Source: Rudanella sp.
GTDB taxonomy: Bacteria; Bacteroidota; Bacteroidia; Cytophagales; Spirosomataceae
Length of the DNA stretch: 15,618 nucleotides
Direction of reading: 5' to 3'
Assembly (NCBI GenBank): GCA_026785985.1
Contig: JAJAYX010000462.1
Span: 1 to 15,618, forward strand
This document shows positions 7,431 to 14,871 of the stretch, one piece after another. A model generated the notes under the pieces. The model did not search any database. It saw only the letters and a list, made by a program, of their open reading frames with translations, and was not told the DNA's origin. Within the stretch, counting starts at the first letter, position 1, and every line of letters begins with the position of its first letter. A program made the translations under genes and the position numbers.

Positions 7431-8459
7431 TTACATGTTTTCTCCGGCCTTAAAAATATCTTCGTGATCCTGGAGTTTAGGATGAACAAATAAATCGGCC
7501 CCATTAATCGTCTGGCGAATTGGCTCGCCGTGGGGGGCCTGCCGGTGATGCCGGTAGGCATTGATCGAGGAGTAGTGACTCACAAACGACTTGCGGGTTA
7601 AGGCTTCATTCCGAATAGCATCGCCCCCGTGGGCCAGGGCTGCGTGCCAGATCAGCAAATCCCCCTTTTTAATGAGCAGAGTCTCCCGTTTTTGGCCGAG
7701 TCGTTCACAGTTTGCTTCGATATATTTGGCAAAATCGTTGGGGTCATGTTCCGATTCATGGTTGAAGAACATACCATTACCGAAATCAAATTTCTTGTTG
7801 GTGTGCGAACCGGGATAATAGAACAGCGGCCCCGAATCGACATGAACATCTTCCAGCGGAATCCACGAAGCGGCTAAATGGCTTGGATTTTCCGATACTA
7901 CATACGCAAAATCCTGGTGAGCCGCCTGTTGACTACCCCATTTGAATAATAGGCTCTGCATAGACACAACCCGCTCACCAAACACAGCTTCCAGGAAACT
8001 TACAATGTTGTTGTGCAGCATGATCCTTTTGGCAATCACCGAACTATTGTGAAAATCCATGACCTTGATATGCTTCCCATTAAGTACCTCTCTGGGCAAG
8101 GCACGAGCTTCCTGAACCGCCTGGCCCGCATAGGCCGGCAAGTCGACCTGCACCTTGATTTGATACTTCTCGTTGTGTTCGAACAGTTCTTCTACGTCGC
8201 TCCAAAGCTGATCGAGCCATTCCGTAGCAATGGCTTGTTCCAGAATCACATAACCGTTTTTTCGCCAGAATTCAAGTTTCTCTGCCAGATCGTAGGACAG
8301 ATTTTTGTTGCGGGCGTAGTGATTCACAAACCCTTTGATATCGGCATCTTTTTTATCGATCCAGGGCAGGGTTTTGTAATCAAACTCTTTTAAAGGCTTG
8401 GATTGGGGCTGAAGTACCCGCTTCACAGCAGTCTTCAGGCGGCTTGTCAGGCTACTCAT
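7431..8459 (-). CDS. Phytanoyl-CoA dioxygenase (PhyH) family oxygenase
   Basis: The protein has 342 residues and the features of a non-haem Fe(II)/2-oxoglutarate-dependent oxygenase of the PhyH family. The iron-binding HxD is His181-Gln-Asp183 in AAHQDFAY, and the distal histidine is His277 in ALAHGGD. Arg289 in TRKSFVSHY is the expected 2-oxoglutarate anchor. ASWIPLEDVHVDSGPLFYYP (197-216) is the typical core strand and turn, followed by PGSH. Bacterial members hydroxylate many small molecules, so the substrate cannot be read from the sequence. It has no signal peptide and is probably cytoplasmic. It starts 70 bp downstream of gldE on the same strand, with its own candidate promoter box in the gap. 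Family is firm; role unknown. Confidence 0.88.
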   Translation of the reverse strand: MSSLTSRLKTAVKRVLQPQSKPLKEFDYKTLPWIDKKDADIKGFVNHYARNKNLSYDLAEKLEFWRKNGYVILEQAIATEWLDQLWSDVEELFEHNEKYQIKVQVDLPAYAGQAVQEARALPREVLNGKHIKVMDFHNSSVIAKRIMLHNNIVSFLEAVFGERVVSMQSLLFKWGSQQAAHQDFAYVVSENPSHLAASWIPLEDVHVDSGPLFYYPGSHTNKKFDFGNGMFFNHESEHDPNDFAKYIEANCERLGQKRETLLIKKGDLLIWHAALAHGGDAIRNEALTRKSFVSHYSSINAYRHHRQAPHGEPIRQTINGADLFVHPKLQDHEDIFKAGENM

Positions 8460-8484
8460 GGGTAAATACGCTTTAGGTGAAAGT

Positions 8485-8492
8485 CAAAACTA
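8485..8492 (-). promoter_or_regulatory. Candidate -7 box for the PhyH-family gene
   Basis: On the minus strand the bases read TAGTTTTG, matching TAnnTTTG, 25 bases upstream of the ATG at 8459. The -33 region has no clear TTTG. If used, it would separate expression of this gene from gldE. Confidence 0.4.
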
Positions 8493-8529
8493 CAGATAAC
8501 AATGAAATTTATTTTGTGAGGCTACTTAA

Positions 8530-9855
8530 TTAATTATGCACCACTATCCTTACTTCATTAATTCTCTTGTTATCTGCCGACAGCACATGAAACAGAAACT
8601 GTTCGTACCGGGTCTCTTCGCCCGAAGCGGGCAAATGGCTGAACAACTCAAGCAACAACCCTCCCAGCGATTCGCTGTCTCCCCGAACGTCATCAAACGT
8701 GGTGGCATCCACATCGAGTGCCCGGCACACATCGGTCAGGGGTAGTTTGCCTTCCGCAATGACCGTATGTTCGTCGACGCGCCGGAATCCGGTGGGTGTT
8801 TCATCGTCAAATTCATCGTTAATATCGCCAAAAATTTCCTCGATAATATCTTCCAGCGTAACCAGCCCGCGTGTGCCGCCATACTCATCGACCACAATGG
8901 CCATATGAACCCGCCGACGCTGGAAATCCTGCATCAGATCGTCTACTTTTTTAGTTTCGGGAATAAAAAACGCAGGCCGAAGCAAGGTTTGCCAGGCAAA
9001 CGAGTCATCGCTATGAAGGTGGGGCAGTAAATCTTTTATGTATAGAATCCCTTCAATCTGGTCAATTGTCTCTTTATAAACCGGCACCCGCGAAAACCCT
9101 GATGCATTAATACGGCTCATTAATTCTGTGAATGTCAGATCGTTTTCAAAGGCCGTAATGTTAACCCGCGATTTCATGACCTGCCGGGCGGTTAAGTTGC
9201 TGAAATTCACGATTCCTTTCAGAATTTCGCGCTCCTCAACGGTGGTTTCGGCTCCGGTCAACTCCACGGCCTGATTCAGTTCTTCGACCGACAGTTTATA
9301 CCCCCGTTTCGGAATCCGTTTGTCTAGCTGATTGCTTAAATTAACCAGCAGCGATGACAATGGGCGAAAAATGAGCAACGCAAACCGGGCGAGTGGCGTT
9401 GTCTGTCGGGCTACCTGCAGGCTGTTTTGGCTGGCAAAAACTTTAGGAATAATCTCGCCAAACAACACAATCACCAGCGTTAAGGCCAACGTTGTTGCTG
9501 AAAGCACAATGGCCGACGAATGGGCCAGTTGCGATAACTCCCAGGATAAATAGGTGACTATTACTACAATGGCAATGTTGAGCAGATTATTGAAAATGAC
9601 CAGGGATGCTAACAACCGGCGGGGGCGGTCGAGCAGCGACATAATGCGTTGGTCGGCAAAGGTATTACTTTCGCGGCAGGTGGTACGGTCGTCGGGCGAG
9701 AGCGTAAAAAAAGCAACTTCTGTGGCTGAAACGAGCGAGGCCAGCGTAACTAACAGAAGCACCAAAGCGGCAACTGGGCCGAATGAAGTAAAATAGGTGC
9801 CCCAAACGTCGTCCGTCGGGAGCACCTGTCGAGGAAGAGGATCACTAAGGTCCAT
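8530..9855 (-). CDS. gldE: Gliding motility-associated protein GldE (CNNM/CorC-like)
   Basis: This 441-residue inner-membrane protein has a DUF21/CNNM transmembrane domain (about residues 25-180, with helices near 27-50, 83-104 and 114-133 and the conserved GEIIPK at 133-138). A pair of CBS domains follows (about 221-340, ending in DEYGGTRGLVTLEDIIEEI), then a C-terminal CorC/HlyC domain (about 355-441). GldE is required with GldD for gliding and type IX secretion in Flavobacterium, and related CNNM/CorC proteins transport or sense Mg2+. The order mutY-ssb-gldE is the usual Bacteroidetes arrangement and supports the name. It starts 33 bp after ssb and is probably co-transcribed with it. gldD, often next to gldE in flavobacteria, is not downstream here. 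It could be called a generic CorC-type transporter if gliding genes are absent elsewhere. Confidence 0.85.
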   Translation of the reverse strand: MDLSDPLPRQVLPTDDVWGTYFTSFGPVAALVLLLVTLASLVSATEVAFFTLSPDDRTTCRESNTFADQRIMSLLDRPRRLLASLVIFNNLLNIAIVVIVTYLSWELSQLAHSSAIVLSATTLALTLVIVLFGEIIPKVFASQNSLQVARQTTPLARFALLIFRPLSSLLVNLSNQLDKRIPKRGYKLSVEELNQAVELTGAETTVEEREILKGIVNFSNLTARQVMKSRVNITAFENDLTFTELMSRINASGFSRVPVYKETIDQIEGILYIKDLLPHLHSDDSFAWQTLLRPAFFIPETKKVDDLMQDFQRRRVHMAIVVDEYGGTRGLVTLEDIIEEIFGDINDEFDDETPTGFRRVDEHTVIAEGKLPLTDVCRALDVDATTFDDVRGDSESLGGLLLELFSHLPASGEETRYEQFLFHVLSADNKRINEVRIVVHN

Positions 9856-9888
9856 TCAGATCAGATTTGGTCCAGCAAAAGGGGTGGA

Positions 9889-10422
9889 TTAGAAGGGTAA
9901 ATCATCGTCACCACTATTGCCCTCAAAAGGCGTTGGTTCAGGTTCCCGGCGCGCCTGTTGTTTGGGTGGAGCGGCAGGCGCGGGTGCCGGAGCCGGAGAA
10001 GACTGCCGTTGTGGTTGTGTCTGTTGTTGCGGAGTAGCCGCCTGCTGACGAGGTGGTGCTTCATAGCCACCATCATTACCATCGTTGTTGGGCCGACTAC
10101 CTATCAAGGTCATGTTCGTTACCCGAATCCGAAGAGTTGTACGGTCAACACCTTCCTTATCTTTCCAGGCTTCTGTACGAAGTTTTCCCTCAACATATAC
10201 TTGACTGCCTTTTTTTAGGTATTGTTCGGCAATCTTGGCAAGATTATCCCACATCTCAATGCGATGCCACTCGGTCTGCTCAACACGTTCACCGTTCTTA
10301 TTGTTGTAAGCTTCTGTTGTTGCGATGTTGAAGCGAGCTATCGTAGAGCCTCCGTCAAGATGTCGGATTTCGGGATCTGCACCCAAATTGCCGATCAATA
10401 TAACTTTATTTACACCTGCCAT
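9889..10422 (-). CDS. ssb: Single-stranded DNA-binding protein
   Basis: This 177-residue protein binds single-stranded DNA as a homotetramer during replication, recombination and repair. The OB-fold occupies residues 1-110 and begins MAGVNKVILIGNLGADPEIR, followed by TEWHRIEMWDNLAKIAEQYLKKG and VEGKLRTEAW. A flexible Gln/Pro/Ala-rich linker covers about 120-165. The acidic tip DDDLPF at the C-terminus is the standard docking site for partner repair proteins. Length and layout are typical. It lies between mutY and gldE on the same strand, 71 bp after mutY. No clear TAnnTTTG promoter is visible in that gap, so it may be expressed from further upstream. Confidence 0.97.
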   Translation of the reverse strand: MAGVNKVILIGNLGADPEIRHLDGGSTIARFNIATTEAYNNKNGERVEQTEWHRIEMWDNLAKIAEQYLKKGSQVYVEGKLRTEAWKDKEGVDRTTLRIRVTNMTLIGSRPNNDGNDGGYEAPPRQQAATPQQQTQPQRQSSPAPAPAPAAPPKQQARREPEPTPFEGNSGDDDLPF

Positions 10423-10493
10423 TTTTTGGTTTTGGTTTTAAAACGATTAAATACATACTTTGGGTTTAGCGTACTAAAGTTACTGATTCTGGC

Positions 10494-11603
10494 TTACTTA
10501 TCCAAACGACCAGCCAAATAATTTACGATTAGAACCGGCTTGGGTAGCGCCCGTACTTCATCAGGCAAATACCACATCAGCCCATCCGGCAATATTCCTG
10601 CTATTCTGTCGGGAACGTCGAACTCATAGAATAAAGCCCTGATTCGCTGATGCGAAAGCAATTGAGTGGCAGGCACCGGAGCCGCCGTTTGAAGCCCCCG
10701 CAACACCCAGTTTTCCAGTTGGCCAGTGAGGCCAAGGTCTCGTAGCACCGATGTTGGCTCGCCACCGGGCTGCCGGGCGGTTTCCACCAGAGCAAAGTCA
10801 TACAACTGCTGCCATACATCGCGGGTGGTGCGTTCACGGAGAGCAAATCGACCGTGATTATGAAAGACAAAATAGTAAAAAAAACGCTCCCGCACGGCGG
10901 CTTTCTTCGCTTTCACGGGCAACAATTGCTGTCGCCCGGTCTGATAGGCCACACACTGTTGCTGCAACGGACAAAGCATACAATCGGGCGAAACAGGTGT
11001 ACACTGAATGGCACCAAATTCCATAATTGCCTGGTTATATGTAGCCGGGTCTCGGGCATGCTGAATGAGCTGGAGAGCGAGGGCCACAAACGTTTTTTTT
11101 GCCGTAGTGGTGGTAATATCCTGATCGACTCCAAACACCCGCGCCAATACCCGATACACGTTTCCATCGACCACCGGCACTCGTTCACCAAAAGCAAACG
11201 ACGCAATGGCAGCCGCCGTATAAACGCCGACTCCCTTCAATTTCAACAAGTTATGGTAGGAATCGGGAAAAACTCCTTTTAAATTTGTAGCCACCACCTT
11301 AGCGGTTTGATGTAGGTTGCGGGCGCGGGAATAATAACCCAAACCCTGCCAGAGCCGGAGTAGGTCGCGCTCATCGGCCTGGGCCATATCCGTTACCGTT
11401 GGATAAGCCGCCACAAAGCGTTCATAGTAGGGGAGTCCCTGAGCAACACGTGTTTGTTGGAGGATCACTTCGGAGAGCCAAATACGATATGGGTCGTGAG
11501 TGTGCCGCCAGGGAAGATTTCGCTTGTGATGCTCATACCAACCGACAAGGGTTTGTGCAAAATTGGATTCCTCCGCGAGGTTAAAGTCTGATAGTGAGGA
11601 CAA
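10494..11603 (-). CDS. mutY: A/G-specific adenine DNA glycosylase MutY
   Basis: The enzyme removes adenine mispaired with 8-oxoguanine or guanine, preventing G:C to T:A mutations. It has 369 residues. The catalytic Glu45 lies in SEVILQQTRV, the helix-hairpin-helix is LKLKGVGVYTAAAI (120-133), and the catalytic Asp146 lies in VPVVDGNVYRV. The [4Fe-4S] cluster ligands are Cys201, Cys208, Cys211 and Cys217 (C-x6-C-x2-C-x5-C). A C-terminal NUDIX-like domain (about 240-365) that recognises 8-oxoG follows. The start is a TTG at 11603, the first usual start codon after an in-frame TAA upstream, and sits about ten residues before the first conserved helix. The gene diverges from HU and heads the mutY-ssb-gldE set. 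All key residues are present. Confidence 0.95.
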   Translation of the reverse strand: MSSLSDFNLAEESNFAQTLVGWYEHHKRNLPWRHTHDPYRIWLSEVILQQTRVAQGLPYYERFVAAYPTVTDMAQADERDLLRLWQGLGYYSRARNLHQTAKVVATNLKGVFPDSYHNLLKLKGVGVYTAAAIASFAFGERVPVVDGNVYRVLARVFGVDQDITTTTAKKTFVALALQLIQHARDPATYNQAIMEFGAIQCTPVSPDCMLCPLQQQCVAYQTGRQQLLPVKAKKAAVRERFFYYFVFHNHGRFALRERTTRDVWQQLYDFALVETARQPGGEPTSVLRDLGLTGQLENWVLRGLQTAAPVPATQLLSHQRIRALFYEFDVPDRIAGILPDGLMWYLPDEVRALPKPVLIVNYLAGRLDK

Positions 11604-11650
11604 AATAATAAGAGCAATAAGGCGTTAGGTGGAAAAACAGTAAAGCATAC

Positions 11651-11682
11651 TTTTTGATTTTGGAAGGAAAAGGCTACCTTTG
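11651..11682 (+). promoter_or_regulatory. Bacteroidetes-type promoter for HU
   Basis: A TTTTTG -33 box at 11651-11656 and a TACCTTTG -7 box at 11675-11682 are separated by 18 bases, close to the Bacteroidetes sigma-ABfr consensus TTTG-N19-TAnnTTTG. Transcription would start near 11687-11690, leaving a leader of about 60 nt before the GTG at 11747. A second TTTTG at 11658-11662 is too close to pair with the -7 box. This is the best promoter in the window. Confidence 0.7.
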
Positions 11683-11746
11683 TACTCCCATTTTTGACAC
11701 CTGAATTTTTCAAACAACATAGTAACCGTTAAAGTTTTAATCAGTC

Positions 11747-12046
11747 GTGACGAAAGCAGACGTAATCTCAGAAATCTCCGATAAGACCGGAATCGACAAG
11801 GCAGAAGTAACTTATACTTTGGAGACGTTTTTCTCCGTAGTAAAAGACTCATTAGCTAAAGAGGAGCCAATTTATGTGAGAGGGTTTGGCAGCTTCATCA
11901 ATAAGAAGAGAGCGCAAAAGGTCGCCCGGAATATTTCCAAAAATACGGCCATGGTAATCGAAGAACACTTTATCCCCAGCTTCAAGCCGGCTAAAGTATT
12001 TGTCGAACAAGTCAAATCAAGCGTGAAAAACGCCACGGTTGAGTAA
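11747..12046 (+). CDS. HU-family DNA-binding protein
   Basis: This 99-residue HU/IHF-type protein is a small basic dimer that bends and compacts DNA. The N-terminal helices begin MTKADVISEISDKTGIDK, with the core signature YVRGFGSF at 43-50 and the DNA-binding arm and return strand at about 51-85 (NKKRAQKVARNISKN...IPSFKPAKVF). The arm carries the Bacteroidetes form (RNISKNTA) rather than the RNPxTGE of proteobacterial HU. The start is a GTG, chosen because the protein begins with the canonical MTKADVI and nothing conserved lies upstream. A strong promoter precedes it and a perfect hairpin terminator follows 15 bases after its stop, so it is likely a highly expressed single-gene unit. Confidence 0.95.
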   Translation: MTKADVISEISDKTGIDKAEVTYTLETFFSVVKDSLAKEEPIYVRGFGSFINKKRAQKVARNISKNTAMVIEEHFIPSFKPAKVFVEQVKSSVKNATVE

Positions 12047-12060
12047 GATCAACTGCACCG

Positions 12061-12103
12061 TTTCATCCGGCGGACGAATTAATCCGCCGGATGAAATGTT
12101 TTT
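12061..12103 (+). terminator. Rho-independent terminator after HU
   Basis: Arms 12061-12074 and 12083-12096 are exact 14-bp reverse complements (TTTCATCCGGCGGA and TCCGCCGGATGAAA) around an 8-base loop. A TGTTTTT tract follows. The stem starts 15 bases after the HU stop. The opposite strand shows no equally good U tract, so it mainly serves HU. Confidence 0.85.
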
Positions 12104-12127
12104 GATGGAAACGACCTCTTTCCAACC

Positions 12128-12979
12128 ATGAACAAATCAATCCTGCTTGTTATCGGTCTTTCAGCTATGCTGACGGTTGGCTTATATAGCCTGCCTAAAG
12201 GCGTTGTTCTGAATGCCGATAAAAAGTTAAGTAGTCAAACGCCAGGTGGCCGAACGACTACGATTACAAAGCCGAATGAAACGCGGCAGGAAACAACAAC
12301 CGAAATGGAGCATAATGCTCCATTGACGGCAGAACAACAACAAAAACGGTCGGCCTTGCTGTCTGCTTTTGTTAAAGCCGGGGAAACCGAAAAAGTCAAA
12401 ACTGCCGGACTTCTTATCGACTTTTTCCGGTCGGTGAGCCGGTTCGACAGTGCTGCTTTTTATGCCGAACAACTGGCTGATAATCAACCTACTGAGGCAA
12501 ATATGCTGCGGACGGGTGATTTGTATTTTGAAGCCTATGGGTTTGCTGTCGACGACAAAAAATCGGCTGGCCTGGGTCAGAAAACGCGGGATTTCTACCA
12601 GAAAGCTCTCGATAAAAACCCAAATCTGCTGTTGGCTAAGGCAAACATGGCGATGACTTATGTTAGCACGCAAACACCCATGCAGGGCATTATGTTGTTG
12701 CGTGAAGTGTTGCAGCAAGACCCGACTAACGAGGTTGCGCTGTTTAATTTGGGCCTGCTTTCGATGCGTTCCAATCAGTATGATCGGGCCATTGAGCGAT
12801 TCCGGCAAATTCTGGCTGTTAACCCCAACAGCCGCAAAGCCCGCTTCTATCTGGGCGTTAGTTTAGTGGAAAAAGGGGAAAAAGTTGAAGCCCGGAAAGT
12901 ATTTACTGAGGTGAAAGCCACGGAAAAAGATCCGCAAATTCTGGCTGCCGTGGAGGAGTTGGAAGAGCGAATGAAATAG
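12128..12979 (+). CDS. Membrane-anchored tetratricopeptide repeat protein
   Basis: The protein has 283 residues. A hydrophobic N-terminal segment (about 4-21, ILLVIGLSAMLTVGLYSL) acts as a signal anchor or uncleaved signal. A Thr/Gln-rich linker (about 35-70) follows, and the C-terminal half is built of TPR units. The clearest unit is about 202-235 (ALFNLGLLSMRSNQYDRAIERFRQILAVNPN), flanked by units near 168-201 and 236-269 and a degenerate one near 124-165. TPR domains bind other proteins, and here the domain would face the periplasm or outside of the membrane. It lies between HU and a tiny ribosomal-type gene. No Shine-Dalgarno or consensus promoter is obvious between the HU terminator and its ATG. 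The partner is unknown. Confidence 0.85.
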   Translation: MNKSILLVIGLSAMLTVGLYSLPKGVVLNADKKLSSQTPGGRTTTITKPNETRQETTTEMEHNAPLTAEQQQKRSALLSAFVKAGETEKVKTAGLLIDFFRSVSRFDSAAFYAEQLADNQPTEANMLRTGDLYFEAYGFAVDDKKSAGLGQKTRDFYQKALDKNPNLLLAKANMAMTYVSTQTPMQGIMLLREVLQQDPTNEVALFNLGLLSMRSNQYDRAIERFRQILAVNPNSRKARFYLGVSLVEKGEKVEARKVFTEVKATEKDPQILAAVEELEERMK

Positions 12980-13032
12980 GGTCGTCCGGGTGGGCGACCG
13001 ACAAAATTTTTAATCATTAAAACACATTTACT

Positions 13033-13122
13033 ATGCCTTGCGGTAAGAAAAGAAAACGCCACAAAATCGCTACTCACAAACGGAAGAAACGTCTCCGGAA
13101 GAATCGGCACAAGAAAAAATAG
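13033..13122 (+). CDS. Tiny very basic protein, AURKAIP1/COX24 (bS22/mS38-like)
   Basis: An ATG at 13033 opens a 29-residue frame ending in TAG at 13122: MPCGKKRKRHKIATHKRKKR followed by LRKNRHKKK. Seventeen residues are Lys or Arg and three are His. The pattern GKKRKRHKxxTHKRKKRLRxxRHK matches the short Bacteroidetes proteins placed in the AURKAIP1/COX24 family. Relatives of that family (mitochondrial mS38, mycobacterial bS22) sit on the small ribosomal subunit near the decoding site. It is therefore probably an accessory 30S protein; this is family knowledge plus inference. It starts 53 bp after the TPR gene and is followed by a large inverted repeat and a terminator. Its length is below usual gene-calling limits. 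Confidence 0.8.
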   Translation: MPCGKKRKRHKIATHKRKKRLRKNRHKKK

Positions 13123-13215
13123 TTAAGAATTAACCGTTAGTAGTTAAAAGTTGGCTTGCTTACAAATAGGTATGCTCCCGCTAATTCTTAACTATTAACG
13201 GTTAATTCTTAACTA
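13120..13215. repeat. 28-bp near-perfect inverted repeat with internal direct repeat
   Basis: The arm at 13120-13147 and the arm at 13188-13215 are reverse complements at 27 of 28 positions, with a 40-base spacer. Both are AT-rich and built of TTAA-containing words. The right side also carries a 13-base direct repeat, TAATTCTTAACTA at 13182-13194 and 13203-13215, with a 21-base period. The left arm overlaps the TAG of the 29-residue gene. It could be a dispersed intergenic palindrome (REP or MITE remnant) or a stable mRNA hairpin. Confidence 0.8.
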
Positions 13216-13218
13216 CAC

Positions 13219-13255
13219 AAAAGAAGCCCGTCATTACGAACGCGGCTTCTTTTTT
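13219..13255 (+). terminator. Rho-independent terminator before RNase G
   Basis: AAAAGAAGCC at 13219-13228 pairs exactly with GGCTTCTTTT at 13244-13253 around a 15-base loop, and the T run extends to 13255. It lies 37 bases before the RNase G start, so RNase G needs either its own promoter in the short remaining gap or readthrough. Confidence 0.75.
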
Positions 13256-13291
13256 ATCTACATACGCCATCTCTAACCGTGTCTTCATCTG

Positions 13292-14854
13292 GTGAGTAAT
13301 GAATTAGTTATCAGTTCGACTCAGAAAGGTGATCGGATTGCCCTCTTGCAGGACAAGAGGTTACTCGAATATCACACCGAAGAGTCCGACAGCAGCTTTA
13401 CGGTTGGCGATCTGTACTTAGGAACAGTTAAGAAACTGTCATCGGGCCTCAATGCCGCTTTTGTGGACGTGGGGCACGAAAAAGACGGGTTTCTGCATTA
13501 TCAGGATTTGGGACCGAATATTACGTCGTTCCTGAAACTCACTAAGGATGTTATCGCCAAGCGCGTTGATACCGGCCGGCTCAATAGCTTTAAGCTGGAG
13601 CCGGAAATCGAAAAAATCGGTAAAATCGATAAGGTATTAACCAAGGGTGCGCCGATTTTGGTGCAAATTGTCAAAGAACCTATTTCCACAAAAGGACCCC
13701 GGTTGTCGTGCGATATTTCTATTGCCGGCCGCTATTTAGTACTGGTTCCTTTCGCTAATGGAGTTAACCTGTCCAAAAAAATCACCGACCGGGCCGAGCG
13801 GAATCGTTTGCTCCGGCTTATGTCGTCGCTGAAGCCTCAAAATTTTGGTGTGATTGTCAGGACGGTTGCCGCCGGACGGGAGGTAGAAGAATTAGACCGC
13901 GACCTGCAAACGTCTCTTGAAAAATGGGACGTGGCCATGAAAGCGCTTCGTGATGCCAAACCCCGGGATCGGGTGTTGGGCGAAATGAACCGGGCTTCGT
14001 CTATTTTGCGCGATATGCTGAACGAATCATTCGACAGCATTACGGTGGACACGCGGGAAGCCTTTGACGATATTAAGCACTTTATTCACACAATTGCCCC
14101 CGAAAAGGAGAAAATTGTTAAGCTCCACATCGGGAAAAACAAGGTTTTTGAAGCCCTAGGACTTGAAAAACAATTGAAGTCACTCTTCGGACGGTCGGTG
14201 AGTTTGCCGGGTGGGGGATACCTCATCATTGAACACACCGAAGCGCTGCACGTGATCGACGTGAACAGCGGCAACAAGTCCAACTCCGAAGAGGATCAGG
14301 AAGCAACGGCAGTGAGCGTAAACCGCGAAGCCGCCAAAGAAATTGCCCGGCAACTGCGGTTACGCGATATGGGCGGCATTATTGTGATCGACTTCATTGA
14401 CATGAAGCGAGCCGAAAACAAGAAATTGCTGTACGATCAGATGCGCAATGAAATGCACGCCGACCGGTCGAAGTACACGATTTTGCCCCTGACCAAGTTT
14501 GGTCTGATGCAGATTACCCGGCAGCGGGTTCGTCCCGAGATGAACGTGGCCACCCGCGAAACCTGCCCCACCTGCAACGGAACGGGCACGATTCAGGCGA
14601 GTGTGCTGGTGACAGACGTAATCGAGAACAATCTCGACTATATTCTGACCAAGCAAAACGAGCGGGGAATCAGCGTTATGCTGCACCCGTTTCTGCACGC
14701 TTACTTCAGCAAGGGCATGTTCTCGCGGCAGTGGCAGTGGTACATGAAATACAAAACCTGGGTTAAACTGGTCAAAGACAGTTCGCTGGGCATCATGGAA
14801 TTCAAGTTCCTGACTAAAACCGGCGAAGAGATTGAAATTACGGCAGGGACTTAA
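13292..14854 (+). CDS. rng: Ribonuclease G/E family endoribonuclease
   Basis: This 520-residue single-strand endoribonuclease acts in rRNA maturation and mRNA decay. The S1 RNA-binding domain is near residues 37-135 and carries a typical lineage-specific insertion after FLHYQDLGPN. The Mg2+ ligands are Asp323 in HVIDVNSGNKS and Asp367 in GIIVIDFIDM. The zinc-link cysteines are Cys425 and Cys428 in TCPTCNGTG, which hold the dimer together. It lacks the long C-terminal scaffold of E. coli RNase E, so the length fits RNase G. The start is a GTG at 13292, giving the conserved opening SNELVISSTQKGDRIALLQD. It lies downstream of the 29-residue ribosomal-type gene, and a terminator follows 17 bases after its stop. 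All catalytic residues are present. Confidence 0.95.
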   Translation: MSNELVISSTQKGDRIALLQDKRLLEYHTEESDSSFTVGDLYLGTVKKLSSGLNAAFVDVGHEKDGFLHYQDLGPNITSFLKLTKDVIAKRVDTGRLNSFKLEPEIEKIGKIDKVLTKGAPILVQIVKEPISTKGPRLSCDISIAGRYLVLVPFANGVNLSKKITDRAERNRLLRLMSSLKPQNFGVIVRTVAAGREVEELDRDLQTSLEKWDVAMKALRDAKPRDRVLGEMNRASSILRDMLNESFDSITVDTREAFDDIKHFIHTIAPEKEKIVKLHIGKNKVFEALGLEKQLKSLFGRSVSLPGGGYLIIEHTEALHVIDVNSGNKSNSEEDQEATAVSVNREAAKEIARQLRLRDMGGIIVIDFIDMKRAENKKLLYDQMRNEMHADRSKYTILPLTKFGLMQITRQRVRPEMNVATRETCPTCNGTGTIQASVLVTDVIENNLDYILTKQNERGISVMLHPFLHAYFSKGMFSRQWQWYMKYKTWVKLVKDSSLGIMEFKFLTKTGEEIEITAGT

Positions 14855-14871
14855 CATCCTGTCAAGCAACG

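Noticed and set aside
9958..10060. Apparent repeat array in the ssb coding region
   Set aside because: The repeated CAG/CCG-like words encode the Gln/Pro/Ala linker normal for SSB proteins. There are no regular spacers, so it is not a CRISPR array.
12227..12808. 193-codon minus-strand open frame
   Set aside because: It is antisense to the TPR gene and has no start context or known motif.
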